This document shows positions 26,569-35,125 of a stretch of 64,000 nt of DNA, in pieces; position 1 is the first letter of the stretch, and each line of letters begins with the position of its first letter. The notes under the pieces are model-generated. The model saw only the letters and a program-made list of their open reading frames with translations, did not search any database and was not told the DNA's origin. Source of the stretch: Halopseudomonas sabulinigri (lineage in GTDB: Bacteria > Pseudomonadota > Gammaproteobacteria > Pseudomonadales > Pseudomonadaceae); NCBI RefSeq assembly GCF_900105255.1, contig NZ_LT629763.1:2728001-2792000 (forward strand), in the 5' to 3' direction. The translations under genes and the position numbers were made by a program.

Positions 26569-26961
26569 TCAGGATGGAATAACGCGGGTTCGGCCACGGT
26601 CATCAATGGCAACGAAGACGAAGGTCGCTTCGGTTACCTTGCGGCTTTCATCGTGGGCCAGGTCTTCGCTCCAGACTTCGACCAGCATCTTGATCGAGCT
26701 GCGGCCAATATCCAGCACGTCGCAATGGAAGGCCAGCTGGGCACCGACCGGCACCGGAACCATGAAACCCATGCGATCAATCGCCACCGTGGCTACCCGG
26801 CCACGCGCAATGCGCGCTGCAGTGCTGGTGCCGGCTACATCCATCTGGGCAACCAGCCAGCCGCCATAAATATCGCCAAAGCTGTTGCAATCGCGGGGCA
26901 GGGTGGTGATTTTCAGCGCCAGTTCACCCTGCGGAACCGGGTCCATATCTAGATCGTGCAT
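26569..26961 (-). CDS. YciA-like acyl-CoA thioesterase
   Basis: A 130-residue single hotdog-fold protein of the YciA/BACH type. Conserved parts are LPRDCNSFGDIYGGWLVAQMDVAGTSTAARIARG (helix and catalytic aspartate region), AIDRMGFMVPVPVGAQLAFHCDVLDIGRSS and KVTEATFVFVAIDDRGR. It hydrolyses acyl-CoA; chain length preference is not readable. It precedes dctQM on the same strand and may share a transcript. From 26962 to 27210 there is no gene; the right part carries the pstS promoter. Confidence 0.88.
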   Translation of the reverse strand: MHDLDMDPVPQGELALKITTLPRDCNSFGDIYGGWLVAQMDVAGTSTAARIARGRVATVAIDRMGFMVPVPVGAQLAFHCDVLDIGRSSIKMLVEVWSEDLAHDESRKVTEATFVFVAIDDRGRTRVIPS

Positions 26962-27114
26962 TAAACACTCGAGTCTTGGTCTATTTGTATTTGTTTTGCT
27001 GGCCGGCGGCAGAAGGGCGCGGAAATCCGGCTAAGCCTTCTATGGTAAGGGATTGCGGCGGGTCGCTCAATCATTCTCTGTGGGGAAATGCAGGAGTTGG
27101 GCGCTGGTTGTTGC

Positions 27115-27158
27115 GTTTCACACAATTGTCATAATTCGTGAATAGAGTTGTCACATCA
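27115..27158 (+). promoter_or_regulatory. Pho box array upstream of pstS
   Basis: Eleven-base units in register: GTTTCACACAA (27115-27125), TTGTCATAATT (27126-27136), a poor unit (27137-27147) and TTGTCACATCA (27148-27158). They match the direct-repeat TGTCAYA core of PhoB sites. GATACT (27165-27170) is a possible -10. The array lies 53 bases before the pstS start. Confidence 0.82.
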
Positions 27159-27210
27159 CGCTTTGATACTGAGTCGCGTGTTGCAAACACTACCTCACTA
27201 GGAGAATGAC

Positions 27211-28179
27211 ATGAAACTCAAGCGTTTGTTCGCTGCTGTGACCTTCGCTGCCGCCGGCGTAGCCGCCAGCACCAGCTTTGCTGCCGTTGACCAGAGCCTG
27301 GAAGATTACCAGCGCGTTGGCGGTGTATCCGGCAACCTGTCCAGCGTTGGCTCTGACACACTGGCTAACATGATGACGCTGTGGGCTGAAGAGTTTAAGC
27401 GCATGTACCCGAACGTCAACATTCAGATCCAGGCCGCAGGTTCTTCCACTGCACCGCCGGCGCTGACTGAAGGTACATCCAACCTGGCTCCGATGAGCCG
27501 CATGATGAAGGACAGCGAAATCCAGGCCTTCGAAGAGCATTATGGTTACAAGCCGACTGCAGTACCGGTTGCCATCGATGCCCTGGCGGTCTTCGCTCAC
27601 AAGGATAACCCGATCGAAGGCCTGACCATGGCTCAGGTTGACGGTATCTTCTCTTCTACTCACCTGTGCGGCGGCGAAGAGCTGGCCACTTGGGGCAAGC
27701 TGGGACTGACCGGCGCCTGGGCTGACCGTGACATTCAGCTGTACGGCCGTAACTCGGTTTCCGGCACCTACGGTTACTTCAAAGAAAACGCACTGTGCAA
27801 AGGTGACTTCCGCAGCGGCGTGAACGAGCAGCCCGGTTCTGCTTCTGTTGTTCAGTCTGTCAGCCAGTCGCTGAACGCGGTTGGTTACTCCGGTCTGGGC
27901 TACAAGACCTCCAGCGTCCGCGCTATCCCGCTGGCCAAGGCTGAGGGCGAACCCTTCATCGAAGCCAACGAAGCAAACGCTATCGCCGGTACCTATCCGC
28001 TGTCTCGTTTCCTCTACGTTTACGTAAACAAGGCGCCGAACAAGGAACTGGCTCCGCTGGAGCGTGAGTTCGTCAAGATGATGCTGTCCAAGCAGGGTCA
28101 GGAAGTCGTCTTCAAGGACGGTTACGTGCCCATGCCCAAGCGCGCAGTTGACAAGGTTCACGCTGACCTCGGCTTCTGA
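27211..28179 (+). CDS. pstS: Phosphate-binding periplasmic protein PstS
   Basis: A 322-residue high-affinity phosphate binder. Signal peptide at residues 1-24 ([23 protein letters not shown]). Phosphate-site motifs are [36 protein letters not shown] and [25 protein letters not shown] precedes the ATG. It belongs to the Pseudomonas PstS group, larger than a bare E. coli-type paralogue loop set. It is followed by a terminator that probably limits read-through into pstC, so more binding protein than permease is made. Confidence 0.96.
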   Translation: MKLKRLFAAVTFAAAGVAASTSFAAVDQSLEDYQRVGGVSGNLSSVGSDTLANMMTLWAEEFKRMYPNVNIQIQAAGSSTAPPALTEGTSNLAPMSRMMKDSEIQAFEEHYGYKPTAVPVAIDALAVFAHKDNPIEGLTMAQVDGIFSSTHLCGGEELATWGKLGLTGAWADRDIQLYGRNSVSGTYGYFKENALCKGDFRSGVNEQPGSASVVQSVSQSLNAVGYSGLGYKTSSVRAIPLAKAEGEPFIEANEANAIAGTYPLSRFLYVYVNKAPNKELAPLEREFVKMMLSKQGQEVVFKDGYVPMPKRAVDKVHADLGF

Positions 28180-28210
28180 GCCGCGTCGGACTGGCAAGGA
28201 CGCCAGAGAG

Positions 28211-28244
28211 AAAGGGGTGTGTCTAAACGACATACCCCTTTTTT
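28211..28244 (+). terminator. Terminator/attenuator between pstS and pstC
   Basis: AAAGGGGTGTGTC (28211-28223), loop TAAAC, GACATACCCCTTT (28229-28241), then Ts. One G-U pair in a 13-base stem. Confidence 0.88.
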
Positions 28245-28246
28245 AC

Positions 28247-28279
28247 CGTCATACCGCTGTAACCATTTCGTCACATTGA
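28247..28279 (+). promoter_or_regulatory. Probable second Pho box before pstC
   Basis: CGTCATACCGC (28247-28257) and CGTCACATTGA (28269-28279) repeat with a 22-base period, the same phase as the pstS Pho box units. They lie between the pstS terminator and pstC, suggesting a separate PhoB-dependent start for pstCAB-phoU. Confidence 0.5.
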
Positions 28280-28297
28280 CCCTGTAGGGTGTGCGCC

Positions 28298-30574
28298 ATG
28301 ACTATGCAATCATCACCCAAGACGTCCCGCGTCGATTTCAATACGCCAGCGATGCAGCGCCACCGAGCCATGCGTCACTTCAAGGATCACTTTACCCGTT
28401 GGTACGTCGCGATCGGCGGCCTGGGTGTGATCGTCGCCGTGCTGTTGATCTTCCTCTATCTGTTGTCGGAAGTGCTGCCGCTGTTTGGTGGTGCCGATAT
28501 GGAGCAGAAGGAACGCTATTCCACCAGTTGGCTGAGCCCGGCGGACCCGCCATTGATGCTGGCCATGGAGGAGCAGGGTGAGGTCGCGATTCGCGTGTCT
28601 GCCGCGGGCCAGGTGGCGTTTTTCAAGACCGCCGACGGTGGGCTTGTCGCTGAGCAGCGGCTGCCGATCCCCGAGGGCGCGACGGTTTCCAGTTTTAGCG
28701 TTGAGAGTCCCAATACCCGCCGGTTTGTGGTTGGTCTGAGCAATGGTCAGGCAATCATCGGCCAGCATAATTACCGGGTTACCTACCCGAATGACGTAAG
28801 GCTTATTACCCCCGAATTGAAGTTCCCGTTTGGCGCTGAGCCGGTGACTCTTGATAAGCAAGGTCGCGCGCTGGAGCACATCGCCATGAGTGCCAACGAC
28901 AGCGGCATGACGCTGGCGGCAAACGTGGGACGCGAACTGCTGGTGACCAGTATCAGCCGGCAGGAAAACATCATGACCGGTGAGGTCAGTACCTCACAAA
29001 GTGATCTGACCCTGAACCCGTCGCAGGGCGATATCAGCAATATCCTGATTGATCCCTTGCGCCAGTGGATGTACGTGTTCAATGGCAATCAATACGTCGA
29101 CGTACTGTCACTGCGTGCCAATGGCGAGCTGAACGGCCATTACAAGGTGGTTGACGGCAATGGCGTGCGGGTTACCGCCAGTAACCTCATGCTGGGTGGC
29201 ATTTCGTTGATCATTGGCGACAGCAGCGGTGGCCTGCAGCAGTGGTTCATGGTGCGCGGCAACGGCAAACCGACCCTGACCCCGGTGCGCAGTTTCGATC
29301 AGCAGGCCGGTGAAGCGATTCAACTGATCCAGCCGGAAGAGCGGCGCAAGGTATTCCTGACGACCGACGTCGACGGTCAGTTGGGTATTTACAACTCCAC
29401 CGCCCACAACAACCTGCTGGTTGAGCCGCTGGACGACCAACCGGTGCGATCCTTTGCGATTGGCCCACGGGCTGATCATCTGCTGGTTGAGCACGAAGAC
29501 GGTCAACTGAGCTATTGGGATGTAGAGAACGAGCACCCGGAAATCTCCTGGTCATCGCTGTGGGGCAAGGTCTGGTACGAGAGCTACCCCGAGCCTGACT
29601 ACGTTTGGCAGTCGACCTCGGCGACCTCCGAGTTCGAGCCCAAGTTGAGCCTGGCGCCGCTGACTTTTGGTACCTTGAAGGCGGCGTTCTACGCGATGAT
29701 TCTGGCGACCCCGATTGCCATTGCGGCGGCAGTTTATACCGCTTACTTCATGGCCCCCGGCATGCGCCGCAAGGTCAAGCCGGTAATCGAGTTGATGGAA
29801 GCGCTACCCACGGTGATTCTCGGTTTTCTGGCCGGTCTCTGGCTGGCGCCGGCACTGGAGGACAACCTGCCGGGCATTGTCTCGCTGCTGATTCTCACGC
29901 CTATCGTATTTATTGCCTTTGCCTTCGCCTGGAGTCGTCTGCCGGAGCGCGTGCGGCTGACCGTGCCGGACGGCTGGGAGGCGGCGCTGCTGATTCCGGT
30001 CACGCTGATCATGGGCTGGTTCTGCTTCGAGATGAGCGTGTATATCGAGGCCTGGTTCTTCGGTGGCGACATGCGGGTTTACCTGACCCGCGATCTGGGC
30101 ATCGACTTTGATCAGCGCAACTCGCTGGTGGTGGGTCTGGCCATGGGCTTTGCCGTCATCCCGACCATTTTCTCGATTGCCGAAGATGCGGTGTTCAGCG
30201 TGCCACGGCACCTTACCCAGGGCTCGCTGGCGCTGGGTGCCACGCCCTGGCAGACCATGAGCCGGGTGGTCATCCTGACCGCCAGCCCGGGTATTTTCTC
30301 GGCCGTGATGATCGGCATGGGCCGCGCCGTTGGCGAAACCATGATCGTGCTGATGGCCACCGGCAACACGCCGATTATGGACTGGAACATCTTTGAAGGC
30401 ATGCGCACGCTGTCGGCCAATATCGCGGTAGAAATGCCCGAGTCGGAGGTTGGCAGTACCCATTACCGCGTGCTCTTCCTTGCCGCACTGGTGTTGCTCA
30501 GCTTCACCTTCCTGATGAACACGGCAGCAGAGCTGATACGTCAGCGCCTGCGCAAGAAATATGCCTCACTCTGA
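28298..30574 (+). CDS. pstC: Phosphate ABC transporter permease PstC (long form)
   Basis: A 758-residue inner-membrane permease. One helix near residues 40-60 is followed by a large extracytoplasmic domain (about 70-440) with WD/beta-propeller-like strands, then five or six helices with the permease core: LAPLTFGTLKAAFYAMILATPIA, ELMEALPTVILGFLAGLWLAP and the EAA loop LTQGSLALGATPWQTMSRVVILTASPG. Long PstC versions with this inserted domain are normal in Pseudomonas, unlike the short E. coli protein. Start at 28298 chosen over GTG 28289 for its better placed AGGG. Ten bases to pstA. Confidence 0.95.
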   Translation: MTMQSSPKTSRVDFNTPAMQRHRAMRHFKDHFTRWYVAIGGLGVIVAVLLIFLYLLSEVLPLFGGADMEQKERYSTSWLSPADPPLMLAMEEQGEVAIRVSAAGQVAFFKTADGGLVAEQRLPIPEGATVSSFSVESPNTRRFVVGLSNGQAIIGQHNYRVTYPNDVRLITPELKFPFGAEPVTLDKQGRALEHIAMSANDSGMTLAANVGRELLVTSISRQENIMTGEVSTSQSDLTLNPSQGDISNILIDPLRQWMYVFNGNQYVDVLSLRANGELNGHYKVVDGNGVRVTASNLMLGGISLIIGDSSGGLQQWFMVRGNGKPTLTPVRSFDQQAGEAIQLIQPEERRKVFLTTDVDGQLGIYNSTAHNNLLVEPLDDQPVRSFAIGPRADHLLVEHEDGQLSYWDVENEHPEISWSSLWGKVWYESYPEPDYVWQSTSATSEFEPKLSLAPLTFGTLKAAFYAMILATPIAIAAAVYTAYFMAPGMRRKVKPVIELMEALPTVILGFLAGLWLAPALEDNLPGIVSLLILTPIVFIAFAFAWSRLPERVRLTVPDGWEAALLIPVTLIMGWFCFEMSVYIEAWFFGGDMRVYLTRDLGIDFDQRNSLVVGLAMGFAVIPTIFSIAEDAVFSVPRHLTQGSLALGATPWQTMSRVVILTASPGIFSAVMIGMGRAVGETMIVLMATGNTPIMDWNIFEGMRTLSANIAVEMPESEVGSTHYRVLFLAALVLLSFTFLMNTAAELIRQRLRKKYASL

Positions 30575-30583
30575 CCTACAGGA

Positions 30584-32263
30584 ATGCACACAGTGAAACA
30601 GAGCAACTTCACAACCTGGTTTAAATCAGGCAGCCCCTGGGTCTGGATGAATGCAGGCGCGGTCGCCATCGCGGTGATCATGACCCTGGGCCTGCTGATT
30701 CTGATTGCAGTCCGCGGCCTCAGCCACTTCTGGCCGGCCGACATCGTCGAAGCCGAATACACTATCCCCGGCCAGCCGGCGATTACCCTGCTGGGCGAGG
30801 TAACCACCCGCGAACAGGTGCCAACCGAGCGCCTGCAGGGCGCCGGCCTGCCGGTGGATCCGGAAAAGACCGAGTTCATGGATCGCGAGTTGCTGAAAGT
30901 CGGCAACCGTGATCTGTACGGCGCCGACTTCCGCTGGATCGTCGCCGACTGGCTGAGCGATGAGCGCTACCCGGAAGACGTCATTGCGATCGAACGTCGT
31001 GAATGGGGCAACTTCTACGGTTATCTGCTGAGCGTCAGTCACGACGGCAAAGTGGTAGCCGAGGGCGAGCAGGCGATCGACGCCTTGCAAGCCGCCGTTG
31101 AACGCGCCTCCGGCATCTATGACGAAATACACTCGCTGGAAACCGGTGCCATCGGCAAGATCAATACCGAGCTGGAGCGCCTGCGGCTGCGTGAGCGCGG
31201 CTACGAGCTGGACAACGCGCTGACAGCGGATCGTCAGGCCGAATTGGAAGCCGAGCGCGCGGTGCAGAATGCCCGTTACGCCGAACTCGAGAGCGAGCTG
31301 GTTGATCTGTATCGCGAATTCAATCGCGACAGCATCATGACTCGTGCCATGGACGGGCAGGAAAAGCGCATCAGCCTGTCGGCTATCGTGCGGGTATTTC
31401 AGCCCAACGCCATGGGCATTACCGACAAGATTGGTCACTACTTCGCCAAGCTGTGGGAGTTCGTCAGCGACGAACCGCGTGAGGCCAACACCGAGGGCGG
31501 TGTGTTCCCCGCGATCTTCGGCACCGTACTCATGGTGCTGCTGATGTCGATCATCGTGACCCCCTTTGGCGTGCTCGCGGCGGTATACCTGCGTGAATAC
31601 GCCAAACAGGGGTTCGTGACCCGCACCATCCGTATTGCAGTGAACAATCTGGCCGGCGTGCCGTCGATTGTGTACGGCGTGTTCGGGCTGGGCTTCTTTA
31701 TCTACTTCCTGGGCGGCAATATCGACCAGCTATTTTTTCGCGAGGCGCTGCCCTCGCCCACGCTGGGCACCGGCGGCATGCTTTGGGCCTCGTTGACCCT
31801 GGCGCTGTTGACCGTGCCGGTGGTGATTGTCGCCACTGAAGAAGGCTTGACGCGGATTCCCCGCTCCCTGCGTGAAGGTTCGCTGGCGCTGGGTGCGACC
31901 AAGGCTGAGACGCTGTGGAAGGTGATTCTGCCGATGTCCAGCCCGGCGATGATGACCGGTCTGATCCTGGCCGTGGCCCGCGCTGCCGGTGAGGTAGCGC
32001 CGCTGATGCTGGTGGGCGTAGTCAAGCTGGCGCCGACGCTGCCGCTGAACGCCAACTACCCTTACTTGCACCTGGATCAGAAGTTCATGCACCTGGGCTT
32101 TCATATCTACGACGTTGGCTTTCAGAGCCCGAACGTCGAGGCGGCCCGGCCGCTGGTTTATGCCACCGCGCTGTTGCTGGTGGGCGTGATTGCCTCGCTG
32201 AACTTTGCGGCGGTTGCGATTCGAAATCACCTGCGCGAAAAATACAAAGCGCTGGAAAACTGA
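30584..32263 (+). CDS. pstA: Phosphate ABC transporter permease PstA (long form)
   Basis: A 559-residue permease. A first helix (about residues 22-45) is followed by a long periplasmic region (50-280) containing a coiled coil (about 155-250, rich in Glu, Arg and Leu). The core permease follows with VFPAIFGTVLMVLLMSIIVTPFGVLAAVYL, NNLAGVPSIVYGVFGLGFF and the EAA loop LREGSLALGATKAETLWKVILPMSSPA. The periplasmic coiled coil is usual in the Pseudomonas type. ATG at 30584; GTG at 30593 is an alternative. Confidence 0.95.
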   Translation: MHTVKQSNFTTWFKSGSPWVWMNAGAVAIAVIMTLGLLILIAVRGLSHFWPADIVEAEYTIPGQPAITLLGEVTTREQVPTERLQGAGLPVDPEKTEFMDRELLKVGNRDLYGADFRWIVADWLSDERYPEDVIAIERREWGNFYGYLLSVSHDGKVVAEGEQAIDALQAAVERASGIYDEIHSLETGAIGKINTELERLRLRERGYELDNALTADRQAELEAERAVQNARYAELESELVDLYREFNRDSIMTRAMDGQEKRISLSAIVRVFQPNAMGITDKIGHYFAKLWEFVSDEPREANTEGGVFPAIFGTVLMVLLMSIIVTPFGVLAAVYLREYAKQGFVTRTIRIAVNNLAGVPSIVYGVFGLGFFIYFLGGNIDQLFFREALPSPTLGTGGMLWASLTLALLTVPVVIVATEEGLTRIPRSLREGSLALGATKAETLWKVILPMSSPAMMTGLILAVARAAGEVAPLMLVGVVKLAPTLPLNANYPYLHLDQKFMHLGFHIYDVGFQSPNVEAARPLVYATALLLVGVIASLNFAAVAIRNHLREKYKALEN

Positions 32264-32290
32264 TAACCCTTTCAACGCGGACTCAAGACT

Positions 32291-33124
32291 ATGTCTAACA
32301 GTACCAAAACCCACGCAATGGATATGAGCGCCCTGGGTCGCCCGCAGCAAGACATGAGCATGGATCAGGAAAGCATCGCGCTGGAAGTGCCTGGCCTGAG
32401 CCTGTTCTACGATACCAAGCAGGCGCTGCACAACGTCAGCATCAAGATTCCACGCAATCGCGTAACTGCCTTTATCGGTCCGTCCGGTTGCGGCAAATCC
32501 ACCCTGCTGCGCTGCTTCAACCGCATGAACGACCTGGTCGACAGCTGCCGCGTCGACGGGCAGATTCTGCTCGACGGCAAGGACATCTACGCCAAGGGCG
32601 TGAACGTGTCCGAGCTGCGCCGCCGCGTGGGTATGGTGTTCCAGAAGCCCAATCCGTTCCCCAAATCGATCTACGAAAACGTTGCCTACGGCCTGCGCAT
32701 TCAAGGCGTCAACAACAAGCGTACGCTGGATGAAGCCGTTGAATGGTCGCTCAAGGGCGCCGCGCTGTGGGATGAGGTGAAGGATCGTCTGAACGAGTCG
32801 GCCCTGGGCATGTCCGGCGGTCAACAGCAGCGTCTGGTGATCGCCCGGACCATCGCCGTGGAACCCGAAGTGCTGCTGCTGGATGAACCGGCTTCGGCGC
32901 TGGACCCGATCTCGACGCTGAAAATCGAAGAGCTGATCAACGAGCTGAAGTCGAAGTTCACCATTGTCATCGTGACCCACAACATGCAGCAGGCGGCGCG
33001 GGTATCCGACTACACTGCGTTCATGTACATGGGCGAGCTGATCGAGTTTGGTGACACCAACACCCTGTTCACCAACCCGTCGAAGAAACAGACGGAAGAC
33101 TACATCACTGGCCGCTACGGCTAA
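32291..33124 (+). CDS. pstB: Phosphate ABC transporter ATPase PstB
   Basis: A 277-residue ATPase. Motifs: Walker [22 protein letters not shown]-loop [16 protein letters not shown], signature [17 protein letters not shown], Walker [17 protein letters not shown] and switch histidine [12 protein letters not shown]. The C-terminal [16 protein letters not shown] is typical PstB. The N-terminus has about 25 extra residues ahead of the ABC core, common in Pseudomonas. 27 bases after pstA. Confidence 0.97.
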   Translation: MSNSTKTHAMDMSALGRPQQDMSMDQESIALEVPGLSLFYDTKQALHNVSIKIPRNRVTAFIGPSGCGKSTLLRCFNRMNDLVDSCRVDGQILLDGKDIYAKGVNVSELRRRVGMVFQKPNPFPKSIYENVAYGLRIQGVNNKRTLDEAVEWSLKGAALWDEVKDRLNESALGMSGGQQQRLVIARTIAVEPEVLLLDEPASALDPISTLKIEELINELKSKFTIVIVTHNMQQAARVSDYTAFMYMGELIEFGDTNTLFTNPSKKQTEDYITGRYG

Positions 33125-33139
33125 CCGGGGATTTTCACC

Positions 33140-33871
33140 ATGCCAGATAAAGAATTGTTTAATCAGCACATCTCCCAGCAATTCAACGCTGAGTTGGAGG
33201 AAATCCGTACCCAGCTGCTGGAGATGGGCGGTTTGGTCGAGAAGCAGATCAACGACGCCATAGTGGCGCTGATCGAAGGTGACGCCAAGCTGGCCGAGCA
33301 GGTCCGCGAAAAGGACGAGGCCATCAACCAGATGGAGCTGGATATCGACCAGGAGTGCATGCGCATTCTCGCTCGCCGCCAGCCTGCGGCCAGCGACCTG
33401 CGTCTGGTTATCAGCATCAGCAAGATCATCGTTGACCTGGAGCGCATTGGCGACGAGGCCTCCAAGATCGCCCGGCGCGCCATTGATCTGGTGGAAGCCG
33501 GTCAAGCACCCAAGGGTTACGTCGAGTGCCGCCACATCGGACATCATGTGCGCCGCATGGTGCAGGAAGCGCTCGACGCCTTTGCCCGTATGGACACCGA
33601 TCAGGCGTTCTCGGTAGCGCGCGAAGACAAGTCGGTGGATCAGGAATACAAATCGGCGATGCGCGAGATGATCACCTTCATGATGGAAGATCCACGCTCC
33701 ATCTCGCGGGTGCTCAATATCCTCTGGGTACTGCGTTCACTGGAGCGGGTGGGCGACCACGCGCGTAATGTGGCGGAGCATGTGATCTATCTGGTCAAGG
33801 GTACCGATGTGCGTCACATAGGCCTCAAGCGCATGGAAGCCGAGGTACGCAAGGACAGCGCGCCGGAGTAA
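33140..33871 (+). CDS. phoU: Phosphate signalling regulator PhoU
   Basis: A 243-residue protein of two PhoU three-helix repeats (about residues 15-110 and 115-220), with metal-contact motifs ERIGDEASKIARR and ERVGDHARNVAEH. It links the Pst transporter to PhoR and shuts off the Pho response in high phosphate. Fifteen bases after pstB, ending in a strong terminator. In P. aeruginosa the next genes are the PA5364 regulator region; here ten unrelated genes intervene. Confidence 0.96.
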   Translation: MPDKELFNQHISQQFNAELEEIRTQLLEMGGLVEKQINDAIVALIEGDAKLAEQVREKDEAINQMELDIDQECMRILARRQPAASDLRLVISISKIIVDLERIGDEASKIARRAIDLVEAGQAPKGYVECRHIGHHVRRMVQEALDAFARMDTDQAFSVAREDKSVDQEYKSAMREMITFMMEDPRSISRVLNILWVLRSLERVGDHARNVAEHVIYLVKGTDVRHIGLKRMEAEVRKDSAPE

Positions 33872-33889
33872 CCCATGCTCTGGCTGTGC

Positions 33890-33921
33890 ACAAAAAACCC
33901 GCCGAATGGCGGGTTTTTTGT
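33890..33921. terminator. Bidirectional terminator between phoU and cytochrome c-551
   Basis: A perfect 14-base stem, ACAAAAAACCCGCC (33890-33903) and GGCGGGTTTTTTGT (33908-33921), loop GAAT. A and T tracts on both sides let it serve both convergent genes. Confidence 0.92.
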
Positions 33922-33932
33922 CGGTGGCGGAC

Positions 33933-34247
33933 TCAGTTGTGGCTGAGCACCCACTCGGCCAATATCTTGGCCTCTTCGTCGGTTACCTGATTCGGTGGCA
34001 TGGGAATCGGGCCCCAGATGCCGGAGACGCCATTCTTGATATGCCCGGCGACGGTTTCGACCGCGCCGTCCTGGCCGGCGTACTTTTTGGCCACCTCGGT
34101 GTAGGCGGGGCCAACCAACTTGGTGTCGATCTGGTGGCAGGCGACACACGCCTTGCTCTTGTACAGGTCTTCACCTTCGCTGGCGAAGCCCGAGCCGGCG
34201 GCGAAAAGCGCGCTGGCGGTCAGTACCGGTAACAGTAGGCGTTTCAT
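33933..34247 (-). CDS. nirM: Cytochrome c-551 (NirM-like)
   Basis: A 104-residue monohaem cytochrome. Signal peptide at residues 1-22 (ending AAGSGFAS), then haem attachment CVACHQID, the segment [20 protein letters not shown] and axial methionine in [27 protein letters not shown]. This is very close to Pseudomonas cytochrome c-551, a periplasmic electron donor to nitrite reductase and other acceptors. No nir genes are visible here, so its partner is elsewhere. It is downstream of the ten-gene cluster on the same strand, 147 bases away, and probably has its own promoter. Confidence 0.92.
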   Translation of the reverse strand: MKRLLLPVLTASALFAAGSGFASEGEDLYKSKACVACHQIDTKLVGPAYTEVAKKYAGQDGAVETVAGHIKNGVSGIWGPIPMPPNQVTDEEAKILAEWVLSHN

Positions 34248-34394
34248 AAGACAGTCCTCACGAGCTGAACGGATTAGGCAGGTTGACCTGCTTTTAATGG
34301 ACGCTTTGCGCGCGTCTTTCTGCGTTTAAACATGAACGCAAAGTGGCTACTTGGCAAGTGACGCTTTGCCACGCCCTGTTGCCGCTCGCGAGCT

Positions 34395-35072
34395 TCAGCT
34401 GAAGCTGACCTGAATCTGCGCGCCAGCGATGCTGATTTCGCCCGCTTCGGGCTGTTGCCCGGTGATTTTCTTGTTGCTCGGCGGCGCGTCCAGCGGCTCA
34501 CCGTTCTTGTCTACCGCGATGACCTCAAGGGCAAAGCGCGCTGCCAGCGCCTCTGCCTCCTCCAGCAGTTTGCCCAGCATGGCCGGCACTACGCGGATCT
34601 CGCTAGCGCGGCCGGGCGCTGGCACGGGTACGATACGGAACTGAATCTTGGCGGCGGCGCTGGCCTGAAAGCCGTACCTGTTGGTCAGGTCGGCATTCAC
34701 CGGTGCGGCGTACACCTTGGCCGCCGGCAGGCGTGGCAGAAAACGCTCGGCCAAGCTCAGCGCCTTGCTGCGAACCGCCGGCTGAGTGGCGGGCGCTGCA
34801 GTACTGGCAGTGTTGTTCTGCCCGCTGATGCTGAGGGCAACCTGAATCTCGCCGGTCGTGTCGGGCAGCGCGTAAAAGGTAGGTTGATAGCCAATCTCCT
34901 GCAGCAAACGGAGTTCTTCGCTGTCGCTGTCATGGTAGATGGCCAGCACCTGCGCCAGCGACGCGCGGTCGAGCGCTTCCTGCGCCTGGGCTACGCCCTG
35001 ACCAACCGAGGCAATGATGTCGCCAATCGGTGCGGCCATGACGTCGTGGACCAGATCTTTGATAGTGGGCAT
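34395..35072 (-). CDS. Cluster gene 10: GFTPxFY-family protein with PASTA-like C-terminus
   Basis: A 225-residue protein of unknown function. N-terminal helix motif APIGDIIASVGQGVAQAQEALDRAS (residues 14-38), then IGYQPTFYALPDTTGEIQVALSISG, a variant of the LGFTPxFY motif of its neighbours. After a low-complexity linker comes FQASAAAKIQFRIVPVPAP, matching the family's VPVPAP end. The last 60 residues (LLEEAEALAARFALEVIAV, then ITGQQPEAGEISIAGAQIQVSF) fit a PASTA-like repeat. No signal peptide. Last gene of the cluster, 53 bases after the preceding gene. Confidence 0.7.
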   Translation of the reverse strand: MPTIKDLVHDVMAAPIGDIIASVGQGVAQAQEALDRASLAQVLAIYHDSDSEELRLLQEIGYQPTFYALPDTTGEIQVALSISGQNNTASTAAPATQPAVRSKALSLAERFLPRLPAAKVYAAPVNADLTNRYGFQASAAAKIQFRIVPVPAPGRASEIRVVPAMLGKLLEEAEALAARFALEVIAVDKNGEPLDAPPSNKKITGQQPEAGEISIAGAQIQVSFS

Positions 35073-35125
35073 GGCGTGTGTCCTGTGCAGTTGGGGTTGT
35101 CAGCCGCGCGGCTGTTGGCGCGTTC

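Noticed and set aside
31730-33547. A 605-codon open frame on the minus strand opposite pstA, pstB and phoU
   Set aside because: Antisense to three certain genes, Gln/His-rich shadow composition, no domain.
34248-34394. Short repeats (GACGCTTTGC twice, GCAGGT/ACCTGC inverted) as a mobile-element border or terminator
   Set aside because: Too short, with no flanking duplication; the small hairpin lacks a T-tract on the strand where the cluster would end.
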